From contig NZ_CP014692.1 of assembly GCF_002005445.1 (NCBI RefSeq), positions 930,001 through 994,000 of the forward strand: a stretch of DNA of 64,000 nt, given 5' to 3'. Both the position numbers and the translations under genes were made by a program. This stretch comes from Acetobacter aceti (GTDB lineage Bacteria > Pseudomonadota > Alphaproteobacteria > Acetobacterales > Acetobacteraceae). Below, piece after piece: positions 42,352 to 50,945 of this stretch (position 1 is the stretch's first letter; each line of letters starts with the position of its first letter). The notes under the pieces were generated by a model. It searched no databases and was not told the origin of the DNA. It saw only the letters and a program-made list of their open reading frames with translations.

Positions 42352-43269
42352 TCAAGTTGGCGATGACATCTTGCGGACCAGTTTTTTGACTTCGCGCCAA
42401 GCTTGCAGGCCAACCCCGTGGACAGACAGGTTTGTGTATTTGACGTCAATTAGCGTCACGTTTCCTGCGGCTGCTAACGTGTGCATGCCTTCTGTGTAGG
42501 GTGCATAGCTTGAGGGCGTCAGAATGGCCGGGCCTGCATGAGTCCTCACCCGCTCCGGGGTCAGTTCATCAAAGATCAGGGGACGAATAGCCCCGCCATA
42601 GGTATGGGTGCAGTCCTGCACAGGCAAGACAACCTTACCGTCAATCACGCAGGGGGTGCCTCCGGGACGGGTGCTCGCATTGTCCATTCTGACGGGGTTG
42701 GACGGATGGCGCTGCCAAGGGCCAGAGATATCTGGCGCATAGGCGAGATGGAGCTCGCCTATCGGGGCCGCCGGACGTCTGGCGGGCGTGTAGAACAGCC
42801 ACCACAACCCGTTATAGAAGAAGGGCGTTGCGTCTACAGCAATATCTTCTCCAAGTGGAATAACGGCTGCTTCCTCCCACTGATCGGGAAAGTTGATGGC
42901 CCGATACAGTGTGAGTTTGCCTGAACGATGAGCCTCGGGGAGCATCCATGTCTGCTCATCCGCCTCAAAAACATAAGGGTAGGAGAGATGCCAGGGGGTC
43001 TGGAGCGCCTTACGCTGCTCTTGAAGGCGAAATGCCGCATCATAGATAAAGACATCTATGGAACCCACGCGTACGCGGTGGTCATAATCCTCAACGAAAA
43101 TATGCAACCTGCCATCGCGCCACAAGCCGAACGGGTCTGCGCGAAAGCAGAAGCTGCGCATGGGAGGAGTCCAGACAACCGGCAGATCCTCAAGCGTGCC
43201 GCGTTCAAGAATCGCAGGCAGGGGACTGTCTACAATGCCGATACGCCAGATGTCTTTTCGCAGTCCCAT
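42352..43269 (-). CDS. GINT1-N-like five-bladed propeller protein of glycan assembly
   Basis: A 305-residue protein of the GH43/62-like propeller type often annotated as 'glucosamine inositolphosphorylceramide transferase 1 N-terminal'. Supporting blocks are FRADPFGLWRDGRLHIFVEDYDHR, HLSYPYVFEADEQTWMLPEAHRSGKLTLYRA, DATPFFYNGLWWLFYT and GELHLAYAPDISGPWQRHP. In bacteria these sit in polysaccharide clusters; their chemistry is mostly unproven. I take ATG 43269 (MGLRKDIWRIGIVD). The frame continues upstream to 43419, but that part overlaps the flippase gene and is not conserved in style. Confidence 0.7.
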   Translation of the reverse strand: MGLRKDIWRIGIVDSPLPAILERGTLEDLPVVWTPPMRSFCFRADPFGLWRDGRLHIFVEDYDHRVRVGSIDVFIYDAAFRLQEQRKALQTPWHLSYPYVFEADEQTWMLPEAHRSGKLTLYRAINFPDQWEEAAVIPLGEDIAVDATPFFYNGLWWLFYTPARRPAAPIGELHLAYAPDISGPWQRHPSNPVRMDNASTRPGGTPCVIDGKVVLPVQDCTHTYGGAIRPLIFDELTPERVRTHAGPAILTPSSYAPYTEGMHTLAAAGNVTLIDVKYTNLSVHGVGLQAWREVKKLVRKMSSPT

Positions 43270-43333
43270 GATGGCATATTCCTTGACTGTTCGGTTGGAT
43301 TGAGAGCGTCCTGAGATACGCGGTATGCTCTGC

Positions 43334-44749
43334 TCAGCCGAGTGTGTTCTGATCTGCAGGCTGTGATCGGGCGACCCTGTTGTTGAGCAGGCGCAGGACG
43401 GGGAGTGCGCAGACCACAAACATTACCAATGAGGCCAGAAGCTCCTCCAGCGATGCACCCTTGATACCACCAAGCTGCATGAAGACAAAAAGCAATGGAA
43501 AATAAAAGCACATCACGATAATACGCCACCGCAGGAGAATAGAAATCCGATTGATCATGACAAGAAATGGCTCTAGCGGGATCAGGCAGATATTCAGTAA
43601 GGAGCGGCCAACAAGCAGCAGAAGTATGGTTTTCTGACCAGCCCAGACATCATGCAACATGTAAGAAAATAGGCGATTGCCGACTGTTGCTGCCAGAACA
43701 ATCGACAGTGCTGAAAATGCGAGGATAAGTCCAAATATCTTGAAGATAACGATGCGTATGCCCTGCCAGTCGTCCGCATCACGCAGGCGAATGAATTCGG
43801 GATAAAGTGTGGGAATCATCAGTTGCGCGGGTTTGGCCAGTCCGTTGCTGATCTGCCCGGCAATTTTATAAACTGCAGCCTCGCTTGCTCCGAGCCTGCT
43901 GCCGATCAGTAGTGTGGCGCCTTGTGCGAAAAAGGATTCCAGAACCTGATTCACACTTGTCTTGATTGTGTAAGGCCATATGTCCGGAATGTTTATTCTG
44001 CCAAAAACAATACGGGAGAGGGAAGGGAAACCACCGGTTTGTTTTTTGACCAGATACACTCCAGCGCAGCTGCAGGACACAAACATGGTTAACTGCGTCA
44101 GAGACCAGACAAGCAGAAAATAGCCAATGCCTAGATGATAGACAAAGCCGAAAGCTGTGCCTGCCGTGCGTACACATGTTGTTAAAAATTCATAAACTGG
44201 CACAAGTTTGAAACGATTGCACAATCGTAGCATGCCGGTTGACCAGCCTGTGTTCATGAAAAAAATGGTCAGCATGCACAAAGCAGCATCTAGCTGAACT
44301 TGCGGAGTCCATCCCATAAAGGAGGTTCCCAGCAAGGCTACACCCATCAGTCCGGTCACTGCGCCGACGAGACCGCTGATAAAATCCACACGGATGCAGA
44401 AGGCAAGCACCTCATAAAACCGGTCAAACTGCTTTTGTTCAAAATAGCGAGCGCCGTAATGCAGAAGGGATTGCCACGATTGCAGGTGCGTGATGTCGCA
44501 CACCATGGCGGCAAAGGTGGTGACAAGCAGCATGACGCCAAAGTCTCGCAAGCCCAGTGTCTGGGTCGTCCAGGCGACATAGACAAAACTGCATACGGCG
44601 TTGACCACACGACTACCGATCAGAATGCCGGTATTTCCCAAAATACGAACAAAAACAGCATTGTGACTGTGGTTCATACGTTTTCCCATACCATAAGGCC
44701 TGAACGCGGCTTCTACAGCAATTGTCGGTGTATGGAAAATGCGGTCCAT
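43334..44749 (-). CDS. Polysaccharide flippase (Wzx-like)
   Basis: A 471-residue membrane protein with about 12 hydrophobic helices in the polysaccharide transporter pattern (ILGNTGILIGSRVVNAVCSFVYVAWTTQTLGLRDFGVMLLVTTFA at the start, IKTSVNQVLESFFAQGATLLIGSRLGASEAAVYKIAGQISNGLA mid-protein). It would move lipid-linked glycan units to the periplasm for the product made with the neighbouring enzymes. The start is uncertain: ATG at 44749 or at 44686/44677 (MGKRMNHS) are possible. The 160 bases upstream to the inverted segment are very AT-rich. Confidence 0.85.
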   Translation of the reverse strand: MDRIFHTPTIAVEAAFRPYGMGKRMNHSHNAVFVRILGNTGILIGSRVVNAVCSFVYVAWTTQTLGLRDFGVMLLVTTFAAMVCDITHLQSWQSLLHYGARYFEQKQFDRFYEVLAFCIRVDFISGLVGAVTGLMGVALLGTSFMGWTPQVQLDAALCMLTIFFMNTGWSTGMLRLCNRFKLVPVYEFLTTCVRTAGTAFGFVYHLGIGYFLLVWSLTQLTMFVSCSCAGVYLVKKQTGGFPSLSRIVFGRINIPDIWPYTIKTSVNQVLESFFAQGATLLIGSRLGASEAAVYKIAGQISNGLAKPAQLMIPTLYPEFIRLRDADDWQGIRIVIFKIFGLILAFSALSIVLAATVGNRLFSYMLHDVWAGQKTILLLLVGRSLLNICLIPLEPFLVMINRISILLRWRIIVMCFYFPLLFVFMQLGGIKGASLEELLASLVMFVVCALPVLRLLNNRVARSQPADQNTLG

Positions 44750-44910
44750 ATTTGCGTATAGATTATGATGAAAATCTTATTATTCATGTATAATGGTTAT
44801 TTAAATATATTATATAACGTATAAAATATGAATATTACTATAATAAAATTGTAAAATAATTTTCTATAATGGTTTTATGTTTTTTTATTCTGATCAAAAC
44901 CTAAATCTGA

Positions 44911-45079
44911 AGGGATCGAAGAACCGTTTTTTGCACTCCTGTTTCCTGATTTCAGGATTGTGGCGTTTTGATTGATGGTTGTCAGGGTGACTTTTCTCTG
45001 CGTTTTGATCCGTGTGAGGATATTACCCCGCTGAACTGCTCATACGGTCGCACTGATCCGCTCCAGAAAGATAAAGCGA
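44911..45079 (-). repeat. 169-bp inverted segment, right copy
   Basis: Reverse-complement partner of 40768-40938. Its outer end abuts an IS630-type transposase remnant right after AECANFF, whereas the left copy abuts an IS5-type transposase. The enclosed interval is ~4.0 kb with one GT4 gene, the propeller gene and the flippase. Confidence 0.85.
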
Positions 45080-45480
45080 AGAAATTGGCGCATTCTGCTG
45101 GCGAGACCTGATCGATCAGCATGCCGATACGGTCCCAAAGAGCATCGGGGTGCGTTCGGCTGCGCGGCGCAGAGGGGTTTTGAGCTTGGAGAAGGCCATC
45201 TCGATCGGGTTGAAGTCGGGGCTTGTATGGCGGCAGAAACTGCAGGCTGGCACCCACCGCCTCGATCGCGGCCTGCAAGTCCGGCCCCTTGTGTGAGCCG
45301 AGATTGTCCATGATGACGATATCGCCAGAACGCAAGGTCGGGCACGAGCACACGCTCGACATAGGTCTGGAAGCTGTGACCGTTGATCGGACTGTCCAGC
45401 ACTATGGGCGCTACGAGGCCGCTCAGCCGCAGACCCTCAATGAGAGTCGTTGTTTTCCAGTGGCCGTGCCAAATGGTCTA
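45080..45480 (-). pseudogene. IS630-family transposase remnant (C-terminal, frameshifted)
   Basis: Pieced together from three frames, the minus strand reads GHWKTTTLIEGLRLSGLVAPIVLDSPINGHSFQTYVERVLVPDL, then RSGDIVIMDNLGSHKG (a catalytic Asp of the DDE set) and ASLQFLPPY, then PDFNPIEMAFSKLKTPLRRAAERT, then DALWDRIGMLIDQVSPAECANFF. This is the C-terminal ~130 residues of an IS630-type DDE transposase with at least two or three frameshifts. The N-terminal half is missing. Confidence 0.85.
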
Positions 45481-45639
45481 ATGATTGTGCTTTACAGCAT
45501 GACTTCGAATTGAAGTAAGACCAAAGGGTGTAGCGTCTGACCCGTATGTGAAATGATCGAATGGCGTTGGTGGAGTTGCAGACTTACTGGTTGGCCTCTG
45601 AGTTGAAGCGGCTTGCGGTGTGGAGTCGGATGTGCACGC

Positions 45640-45960
45640 TGTGTGCGGCAAGGTCGCTGGCCTGACGTTCGCGTTCACCACTGCGGTCAGCATACAACGG
45701 CAGCATCAAGGAAATCTCATATTGAAGGCAAAAGACACTCGAACTGCCTTCCTGCTTAATCGCGCTGAATGGCATACTACGGTCTGGATTCAAAATGCCC
45801 AGCAACGTCACTCTGATCTTTCTACTGTTACTCGCGCCTGAGTTCAGTCCGGTCGAAAATGTCTGGCAGTGTCAGGTGAGAAGCAAAATCAGATAAAAGG
45901 CCAGCCCTCCTTCTGTGCTGCGACACACGAAACAGAGCTGACCCTCCGACCTGACTAAAG
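45640..45960 (+). pseudogene. Second, more degraded IS630-type transposase remnant
   Basis: On the plus strand one frame reads AFLLNRAEWHTTVWIQ and, after a shift, the next reads MPSNVTLIFLLLLAPEFSPVENVWQ. This matches the IS630 pattern 'D-x-AGWH ... L-x-PPxSPELNPxENxWQ', with the final catalytic Glu in PVENVW. Frameshifts and stops make it inactive. It faces the other remnant and belongs to a different IS630 subgroup (NPVEN versus NPIEM). Confidence 0.65.
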
Positions 45961-46465
45961 GATACTGACTAACATTACCCTAATAGCTTGGCTGATTTCT
46001 TATGACCAGAAAATTGGGCAGGAATTTGGTGTTTTGGTGCAGTCTTTGCGTTCCGTGCTGTGATGCGGACGTTTTGCTCATGCTAACACGGCGGTTGCGT
46101 GAAACTGAACGGACGCTCGGGGGGATCCCTGTCGGTGTCAGTTTGCCTGCTTACAGAGAAATGGACTTGGTGCGTATCTTTACGATGACCTGAACGGAAG
46201 CGTTCCTGTTGCAGGTGTCGCCAGAACATGGCTTAGCGAAGCACAGGAATGCTCTTTTATTTGTCTTGGTCAAAGTAGTTAATCTCTGTACATAATCAGT
46301 GCAGGAATTCCTCTTGATGAGATGAAGAAATGCATTGGCTCCATATTTGGTGATTATGGAATTCCATATCTTCTTAAGAAGGCTGGCAGGATCTCATGTG
46401 CATTATAGTGCTATAATACGCAAAATATTGTATTTTCTTGTTGTGGGGAGAGAGCCCCCTTAATG
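45961..46465. other. Gene-poor tail of the accessory island
   Basis: About 500 bases with only short frames. One 63-codon frame at 46002-46193 (MTRKLGRNLVFWCSLC...) looks like no protein I know. No inverted ends or tRNA were seen. This is probably decayed mobile DNA. Confidence 0.5.
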
Positions 46466-47218
46466 CTATTCTATTTTCTTCATTACATCAGCAAGTGGGC
46501 TGAGGTAATTTGATAGTTTGATCCTCAGAGGCATCAGATAGACTGAATCTCCTTCAGCGCGGACTTCCGCGATCGCCTGTCTGGCAAAACGCAGATTGCT
46601 TTCCAGAGTAGGGTCAAAGTCATGCGGGAAGATAATGTGATTGGTCGTTTCCCAATAAGAACGGGATTTCGGACCGATCACGGGGGAAAATCCCCAGAAA
46701 ACGGTCTCATCCCGTAGCCATTCCCGGCAGAGATCAAGCATGCGCGTATCAAAGAGAGGCTGTGTGAAGAATCCACAGGCACCTGCATCGCGTTTGCGAG
46801 CGACTTCTTCAAGTTCCCGATAGGGAGCGCGTCGATAGGGGTCAAACGCGGCGTAGATTTTCAGATGCGGCGCTTCACGTGCATAACGTCGGATGATTGA
46901 ATCCGACGTGTTGGGATACACGCGCCGACTCAGGTCGGCAGGAGGATCGCCCTGAATGATCAGGATTTCGCTCAGACCTGGTGTGTCCAGGCCAGGCAGC
47001 GGTCCTTTCGGATCAATATCAATGGCGCGGATATGCGGGATTACGGAACTGAAATTACGCTGCACCATCCGGGCTGCGTCCCAGCTGCGGAGCGAAAACC
47101 GCTGGATATCAGGAATATTGATCGTGTCGACGAAGGGCAGACATTCGCGCAACTCCTGAATGTCCCGTGTGAGAGCCTCCGCATTGCGAGGAATGAGTTC
47201 AATGGAGACGCGACTCAT
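46466..47218 (-). CDS. Methylenetetrahydrofolate reductase-family protein
   Basis: A 250-residue FAD-dependent TIM-barrel protein of the MTHFR family, which reduces 5,10-methylene-THF to 5-methyl-THF. Supporting blocks are VSIELIPRNAEALTRDIQEL at the start, ILIIQGDPPADLSRR, LKIYAAFDPYRRAPYRELEEVARKRDAGACGFFTQPLFD and WGFSPVIGPKSRSYWETTNHIIFP. It is shorter and more divergent than E. coli MetF (~296). GGAAGG 8 bases before the ATG at 47218 supports that start over 47251. It could use methylene-THF released by the betaine/sarcosine pathway encoded 4 kb away (inference). Confidence 0.8.
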   Translation of the reverse strand: MSRVSIELIPRNAEALTRDIQELRECLPFVDTINIPDIQRFSLRSWDAARMVQRNFSSVIPHIRAIDIDPKGPLPGLDTPGLSEILIIQGDPPADLSRRVYPNTSDSIIRRYAREAPHLKIYAAFDPYRRAPYRELEEVARKRDAGACGFFTQPLFDTRMLDLCREWLRDETVFWGFSPVIGPKSRSYWETTNHIIFPHDFDPTLESNLRFARQAIAEVRAEGDSVYLMPLRIKLSNYLSPLADVMKKIE

Positions 47219-47299
47219 TCTGGATGCCTTCCGTAAAGCGTAATCATGCACACATTATAGCGGATTGGAGACTTTGCGTAAAACCGTCATGATGATGTC

Positions 47300-49042
47300 T
47301 CAGATCGACGTTTCCCGATCCATGGTCTTGTGAAGTGTGTGGAGGCTGATGCTGTCCACCGCCGCTCCGGCTCCAGATGTTTCAAGACGAAGAAAAGTCA
47401 GGGGAGCTGAAGGATAGATCAAGGCTGTGCCGACTGAGAGACCGCCATTGGCGAAGATTTCGATCGTGCTCGCATCGAGAATGATGCGGATGGTGAAATG
47501 CCGGTCATCAGGGTTGAGGACGGTCGAGAACTCCCCGGTAAAGAACGGCTGTGAGAAGCCGCGCAGAGTGCCGCGATCCAGCCAGAGCTGGCCGGAAAAG
47601 GCATCGAATCCTATTGTAAGCGCTTCACCCTCTTCGTTGCCGAACGTGATGACAAATCGTCCGGTGCGTCCCTTGTCTCCGGGCGGTAATCCGGCGAGAC
47701 GTTCATCCACGGTCGCGCTCAGGCTCAGATCAAGCGCTACACCGTCCGGAATGGCGGTCTGCACACTGGTTCCGGCAGCCAGTCGGCGTGGCTGAAAAGC
47801 GAGCGATCTGTCCCACAGGGTCTCCACGCCACGCGGCTGCTGGGCCAGACGCAGCCAGCCGGCGAAATCCCGTTTCAGAGTCATGGTGCGTGGCAGGGTC
47901 ATAGCCCCGCGCCATGTCCGGGTCGGCAGTTCCTGACAGTATTGCCAGTTACCGAGCCAGGCGATCGAGACGGCCTCGTCTTTCGGCATGTTGCTGTAGA
48001 CCTGAAGCGCGTAGGCATCCTTGGCGAAGTCCGTCAGGCCGATCACGGTGTCATCTGGTGTGAAACGCGAGCCGTCAAAGCTGCCGATGAAATACTGGGT
48101 GGTGCTGCCGCCCAACGGTGCGCCCGGATTGACGGAGACGAACAGAACCCAGCGTGCGCCACCACCTTCGACAGACACTTCAAGCAGGTTGGGACATTCG
48201 TAATCGACGCCGAACAGACCGGAGGGGCCGAAATCACTGAGATGGACCCAGTGGATCAGGTCTGTGGAGGCGTAGAACGCAATCTGGTGCAGACGGGATT
48301 TCGCAACCACCATGACCCACTGCTCTGTGGGCTTATGGAAGATCACCTGCGGATCACGAAAGGAGTTGCTGCCGATATCGAGAACGGGGTTGTGCCCGTA
48401 TTCCGTGAATGTCTGTCCCTGATCCTTGCTGACGGCGAGATACTGCGCCTGTTCGGTGGGACTGGCCCGCGTGTAGAGCGCGACAATGCCGCTTTCTCCG
48501 GATGCGAACAGACCGGATGTATTCTTCTCATCGAAGACAGCGCAACCCGTATAGGCTTCGCCAGCCCCGGTCTCGGGAATGGCGATTGGCTGATCCTGCC
48601 AGTGGAGAAGATCCGCGCTGGTGGCGTGGCCCCAGTGAACATGACCCGCATACGGCGCGAACGGATCATACTGGTAATAGAGGTGATAGCGTGTGCCATC
48701 GAACACCAGTCCGTTCGGATCGTTCATGAAGCCTGTGGTCGGGCTGAAATGGACCGAGGGACGATACAGCGTGTCGGCAGGCGTTTCCGTTGCGGGATGC
48801 ATCAACGCGCTTCCTGGTTGATCGGCCGGGGAGGGGTGCGAGGCGTTCGGCTCGGCGTCATGCGTGTGATCAGGAGCCTTCGGAGGAAGAGGTGTTGTGG
48901 GTGTAGAGGGCGTTCCCGTCGTTTCGGCAGCATGGGCCATTCCGGCAAGACAGCCGGTCGCGCCAAGAGTAACGAGGGAAGACAGAGCCGCACGGCGTCC
49001 CGGACTGGCAGGTTTTGACCGTGAGTGTTTTTTATCTGGCAT
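47300..49042 (-). CDS. Exported GH32 fructan/sucrose hydrolase (levanase-like)
   Basis: A 580-residue glycoside hydrolase family 32 enzyme. The nucleophile Asp is in FMNDPNG (residue ~110), the transition-state Asp in SFRDPQV, and the acid/base Glu in YECPNL. A C-terminal beta-sandwich starts around residue 440 and includes the typical IRIILDASTIEIFANGG. The N-terminus GRRAALSSLVTLGATGCLAGMAHA is a twin-arginine signal, so it acts in the periplasm or outside, releasing fructose from levan, inulin or sucrose. A Pro/Thr-rich linker follows the signal. ATG 49042 is preferred to the TTG at 49084. It lacks the levansucrase partner gene often found beside levanases. Confidence 0.9.
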   Translation of the reverse strand: MPDKKHSRSKPASPGRRAALSSLVTLGATGCLAGMAHAAETTGTPSTPTTPLPPKAPDHTHDAEPNASHPSPADQPGSALMHPATETPADTLYRPSVHFSPTTGFMNDPNGLVFDGTRYHLYYQYDPFAPYAGHVHWGHATSADLLHWQDQPIAIPETGAGEAYTGCAVFDEKNTSGLFASGESGIVALYTRASPTEQAQYLAVSKDQGQTFTEYGHNPVLDIGSNSFRDPQVIFHKPTEQWVMVVAKSRLHQIAFYASTDLIHWVHLSDFGPSGLFGVDYECPNLLEVSVEGGGARWVLFVSVNPGAPLGGSTTQYFIGSFDGSRFTPDDTVIGLTDFAKDAYALQVYSNMPKDEAVSIAWLGNWQYCQELPTRTWRGAMTLPRTMTLKRDFAGWLRLAQQPRGVETLWDRSLAFQPRRLAAGTSVQTAIPDGVALDLSLSATVDERLAGLPPGDKGRTGRFVITFGNEEGEALTIGFDAFSGQLWLDRGTLRGFSQPFFTGEFSTVLNPDDRHFTIRIILDASTIEIFANGGLSVGTALIYPSAPLTFLRLETSGAGAAVDSISLHTLHKTMDRETSI

Positions 49043-49113
49043 CGGGCTGGCTTCAGAGTGCGGACAGGTTCTTTCGTCTGTCAACCGAAAGGCACGGGCA
49101 GTATCGGGATGGG

Positions 49114-49935
49114 CTACCGCGTTCGGCCGGAGGGGGTGGCGCCCCGCCAGTTTCCTTCAGGACGCGATTTGTAGGCCATATCCGCGTCATTGAAAGCTTC
49201 CGTGACGGCGGCATATGGTCGGAATATCAGCCCGCTCGCGGCAGGCGAAATGTTGTGATCGACAGACTGTTTTGCCAGCCAGCGCATGGTCGCCATTGTG
49301 GTGACACCGGGCCCCGTCTCGACCCAGACATTTTCAAACTGACCGGTGCGGACAAAGCGTGAGACGTTGTCGAACATCAGTGTCAGGATAGCGTGTATCA
49401 CCGCGTTTCTGGGTGTCGCGATGAGGAAACCATTGTTGATGCACCAGGGCTCACCGACGGCATAGGTCAGCATGCAGTTGAAATCTGCTCCAGCAGCGAT
49501 CCGGGCCAGAGGAGCATGCGCTGTGGTGTCCACATCGACATAGATGCCGCCGTATTCGTAAAGATCGCACAGACGCCAGAAGTCAGAGCGCATCGTGGCG
49601 TGAAAACAGGCGTCGAACAGGCGCGCTTTTTCCTCTCCGTAATGCTGCTGGATGAAGGTTCTGGCGGATTCATCGCAGACCAGATGATGTGCAAAGCCCG
49701 GATTATACGCCTTCATGGTTTCCACGGCGCGCTGCACTTCTTCCGGCAGGGCAGGGGCATGCCAGTATTGAGCGATCCGCTGGGGAATGCCTTCCGGTAG
49801 CGCGTCGCCGAGTGCCGGTCTGACCTGAGGAAGCCAGCCACTCTCTATGCCGGATGCCAGCAGCCTGAAACAGGGCATTTTCTCGCCACGATAGACGGCG
49901 GAGAGTTGGGGCGGGGCATCAGGGGTCAAGGACAT
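49114..49935 (-). CDS. DXD sugar-binding glycosyltransferase (Gly_transf_sug/OCH1-like)
   Basis: A 273-residue cytoplasmic glycosyltransferase of the GT32-like type. The start region has IPQRIAQYWHAPALPEEVQRAVETMKAYNPGF. The metal and nucleotide-sugar site is LCDLYEYGGIYVDVDTTAHAP, with DVD as the DXD motif. It ends in a conserved GPGV and His-containing tail region. It probably adds a hexose to a capsule or lipid glycan. It runs in the same direction as the GH32 gene, 72 bases upstream of it. Confidence 0.82.
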   Translation of the reverse strand: MSLTPDAPPQLSAVYRGEKMPCFRLLASGIESGWLPQVRPALGDALPEGIPQRIAQYWHAPALPEEVQRAVETMKAYNPGFAHHLVCDESARTFIQQHYGEEKARLFDACFHATMRSDFWRLCDLYEYGGIYVDVDTTAHAPLARIAAGADFNCMLTYAVGEPWCINNGFLIATPRNAVIHAILTLMFDNVSRFVRTGQFENVWVETGPGVTTMATMRWLAKQSVDHNISPAASGLIFRPYAAVTEAFNDADMAYKSRPEGNWRGATPSGRTR

Positions 49936-50248
49936 TCTCGTGCGAATTTCGTGTTTCTTCCAGAGTGCTCACTATAGGTCTTCCATGAAGATTGAAAAGC
50001 ACAGTGAGACTCATCGGGACGCCAGCTTTGTAAGGCAGGGTTTATTGTCAACGTGTGAAGAAGAACATTCTCCATCGGGACCGGGACTCTCTGACGGTCC
50101 GGAAGCCGGGACGATCGAACAGAACTGTGGTGCCGGGCTGTGGCGCTGGGGTGGCTCAATTGTCATAACTGCCGTCGATTGTGATACGACGTGCAAGTTT
50201 GTTAAGTATGCGCCGGTTCACCCGTCATAAAGAAAGAGAGATGGCACC
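49936..50248. other. Intergenic region between divergent GT32-like and ridA genes
   Basis: About 310 bases, expected to carry promoters for both genes. A plus-strand frame exists at 49985-50230 but has no recognisable pattern and no good ribosome site. Nothing else was seen. Confidence 0.5.
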
Positions 50249-50599
50249 ATGAGCAAGATCCTTCGCACAGAACCAAACCAGATTCTGTCCAAGGCCGTCG
50301 AATATCACGGCTTTGTTTTCACACAGGGCATGGTCGCCCGTGATCTCACGAAAGACGCCAAGGGCCAGACACAGGACATCCTTGAGCAGCTTGATGCGCT
50401 TCTGGAAGAGCATGGCACGGACAAGACCCGTATCCTGCAGGCCCAGATCTGGCTGAAAGACATCAATGACCGCACAGCGCTGAACGAAGTCTGGAGCGCA
50501 TGGCTGCCGGAGAACGGTGCTCCGGCCCGCGCCTGCGTGCAGGCTGTCATGGCTGACCCGAAGATGCTCGTTGAGATCATGCTGGTCACCACGAAATAA
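50249..50599 (+). CDS. ridA: RidA family enamine/imine deaminase
   Basis: A 116-residue RidA/YjgF protein that hydrolyses reactive enamines such as 2-aminoacrylate released by serine/threonine dehydratases. Family marks are YHGFVFTQGMVARDL, TQDILEQLDALLEEHGTDKTRILQAQIWLKDI and the active-site Arg in PARACVQAVM. ATG 50249 follows GAAAGAGAG. It has its own terminator, so it is separate from the sox operon. With sdaA at 56.4 kb, a protective role against aminoacrylate is plausible. The active-site neighbourhood differs a little from E. coli RidA, so it may be another subgroup. Confidence 0.88.
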   Translation: MSKILRTEPNQILSKAVEYHGFVFTQGMVARDLTKDAKGQTQDILEQLDALLEEHGTDKTRILQAQIWLKDINDRTALNEVWSAWLPENGAPARACVQAVMADPKMLVEIMLVTTK

Positions 50600-50607
50600 G
50601 AAGTCTC

Positions 50608-50645
50608 TCCCACCCGCCGGTTTTGTGCGGGTGGGAGGCTTTTTC
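50608..50645 (+). terminator. Rho-independent terminator after ridA
   Basis: Stem TCCCACCCGC (50608-50617) with GCGGGTGGGA (50627-50636), followed by TTTTT. The next 300 bases to soxB are AT-rich without a gene and should hold the sox promoter. Confidence 0.9.
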
Positions 50646-50945
50646 TGCCGTATTTTGGATAATGTTCCTTATCCGAAGAGAGTTGTCAGGTGGCGCCGCG
50701 CCCGTTTCGGGAACTGAGGTTTTTCCGGTCTCGCTATATGTTCCTGTAATCAGAAGCATCATTTTATCAATTTATCTTTTTCGAGAACCTCTGCGGCGAG
50801 AGGTTTCTCGGTGCTATTCATTTCGAATGCGAAAAAAATTTTCACTGTGTCGTATTTATTCAAGTTTCCCGTCTGATCCGGAACAGCGATTCCTGCTTTC
50901 GGGGCGCATGGTCGTGTCATGAACCTGTTGTGATGCGGGACGGAT

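Noticed and set aside
49985..50230. An 82-codon plus-strand frame before ridA
   Set aside because: No ribosome site and no family pattern; it lies where promoters for two divergent genes are expected.
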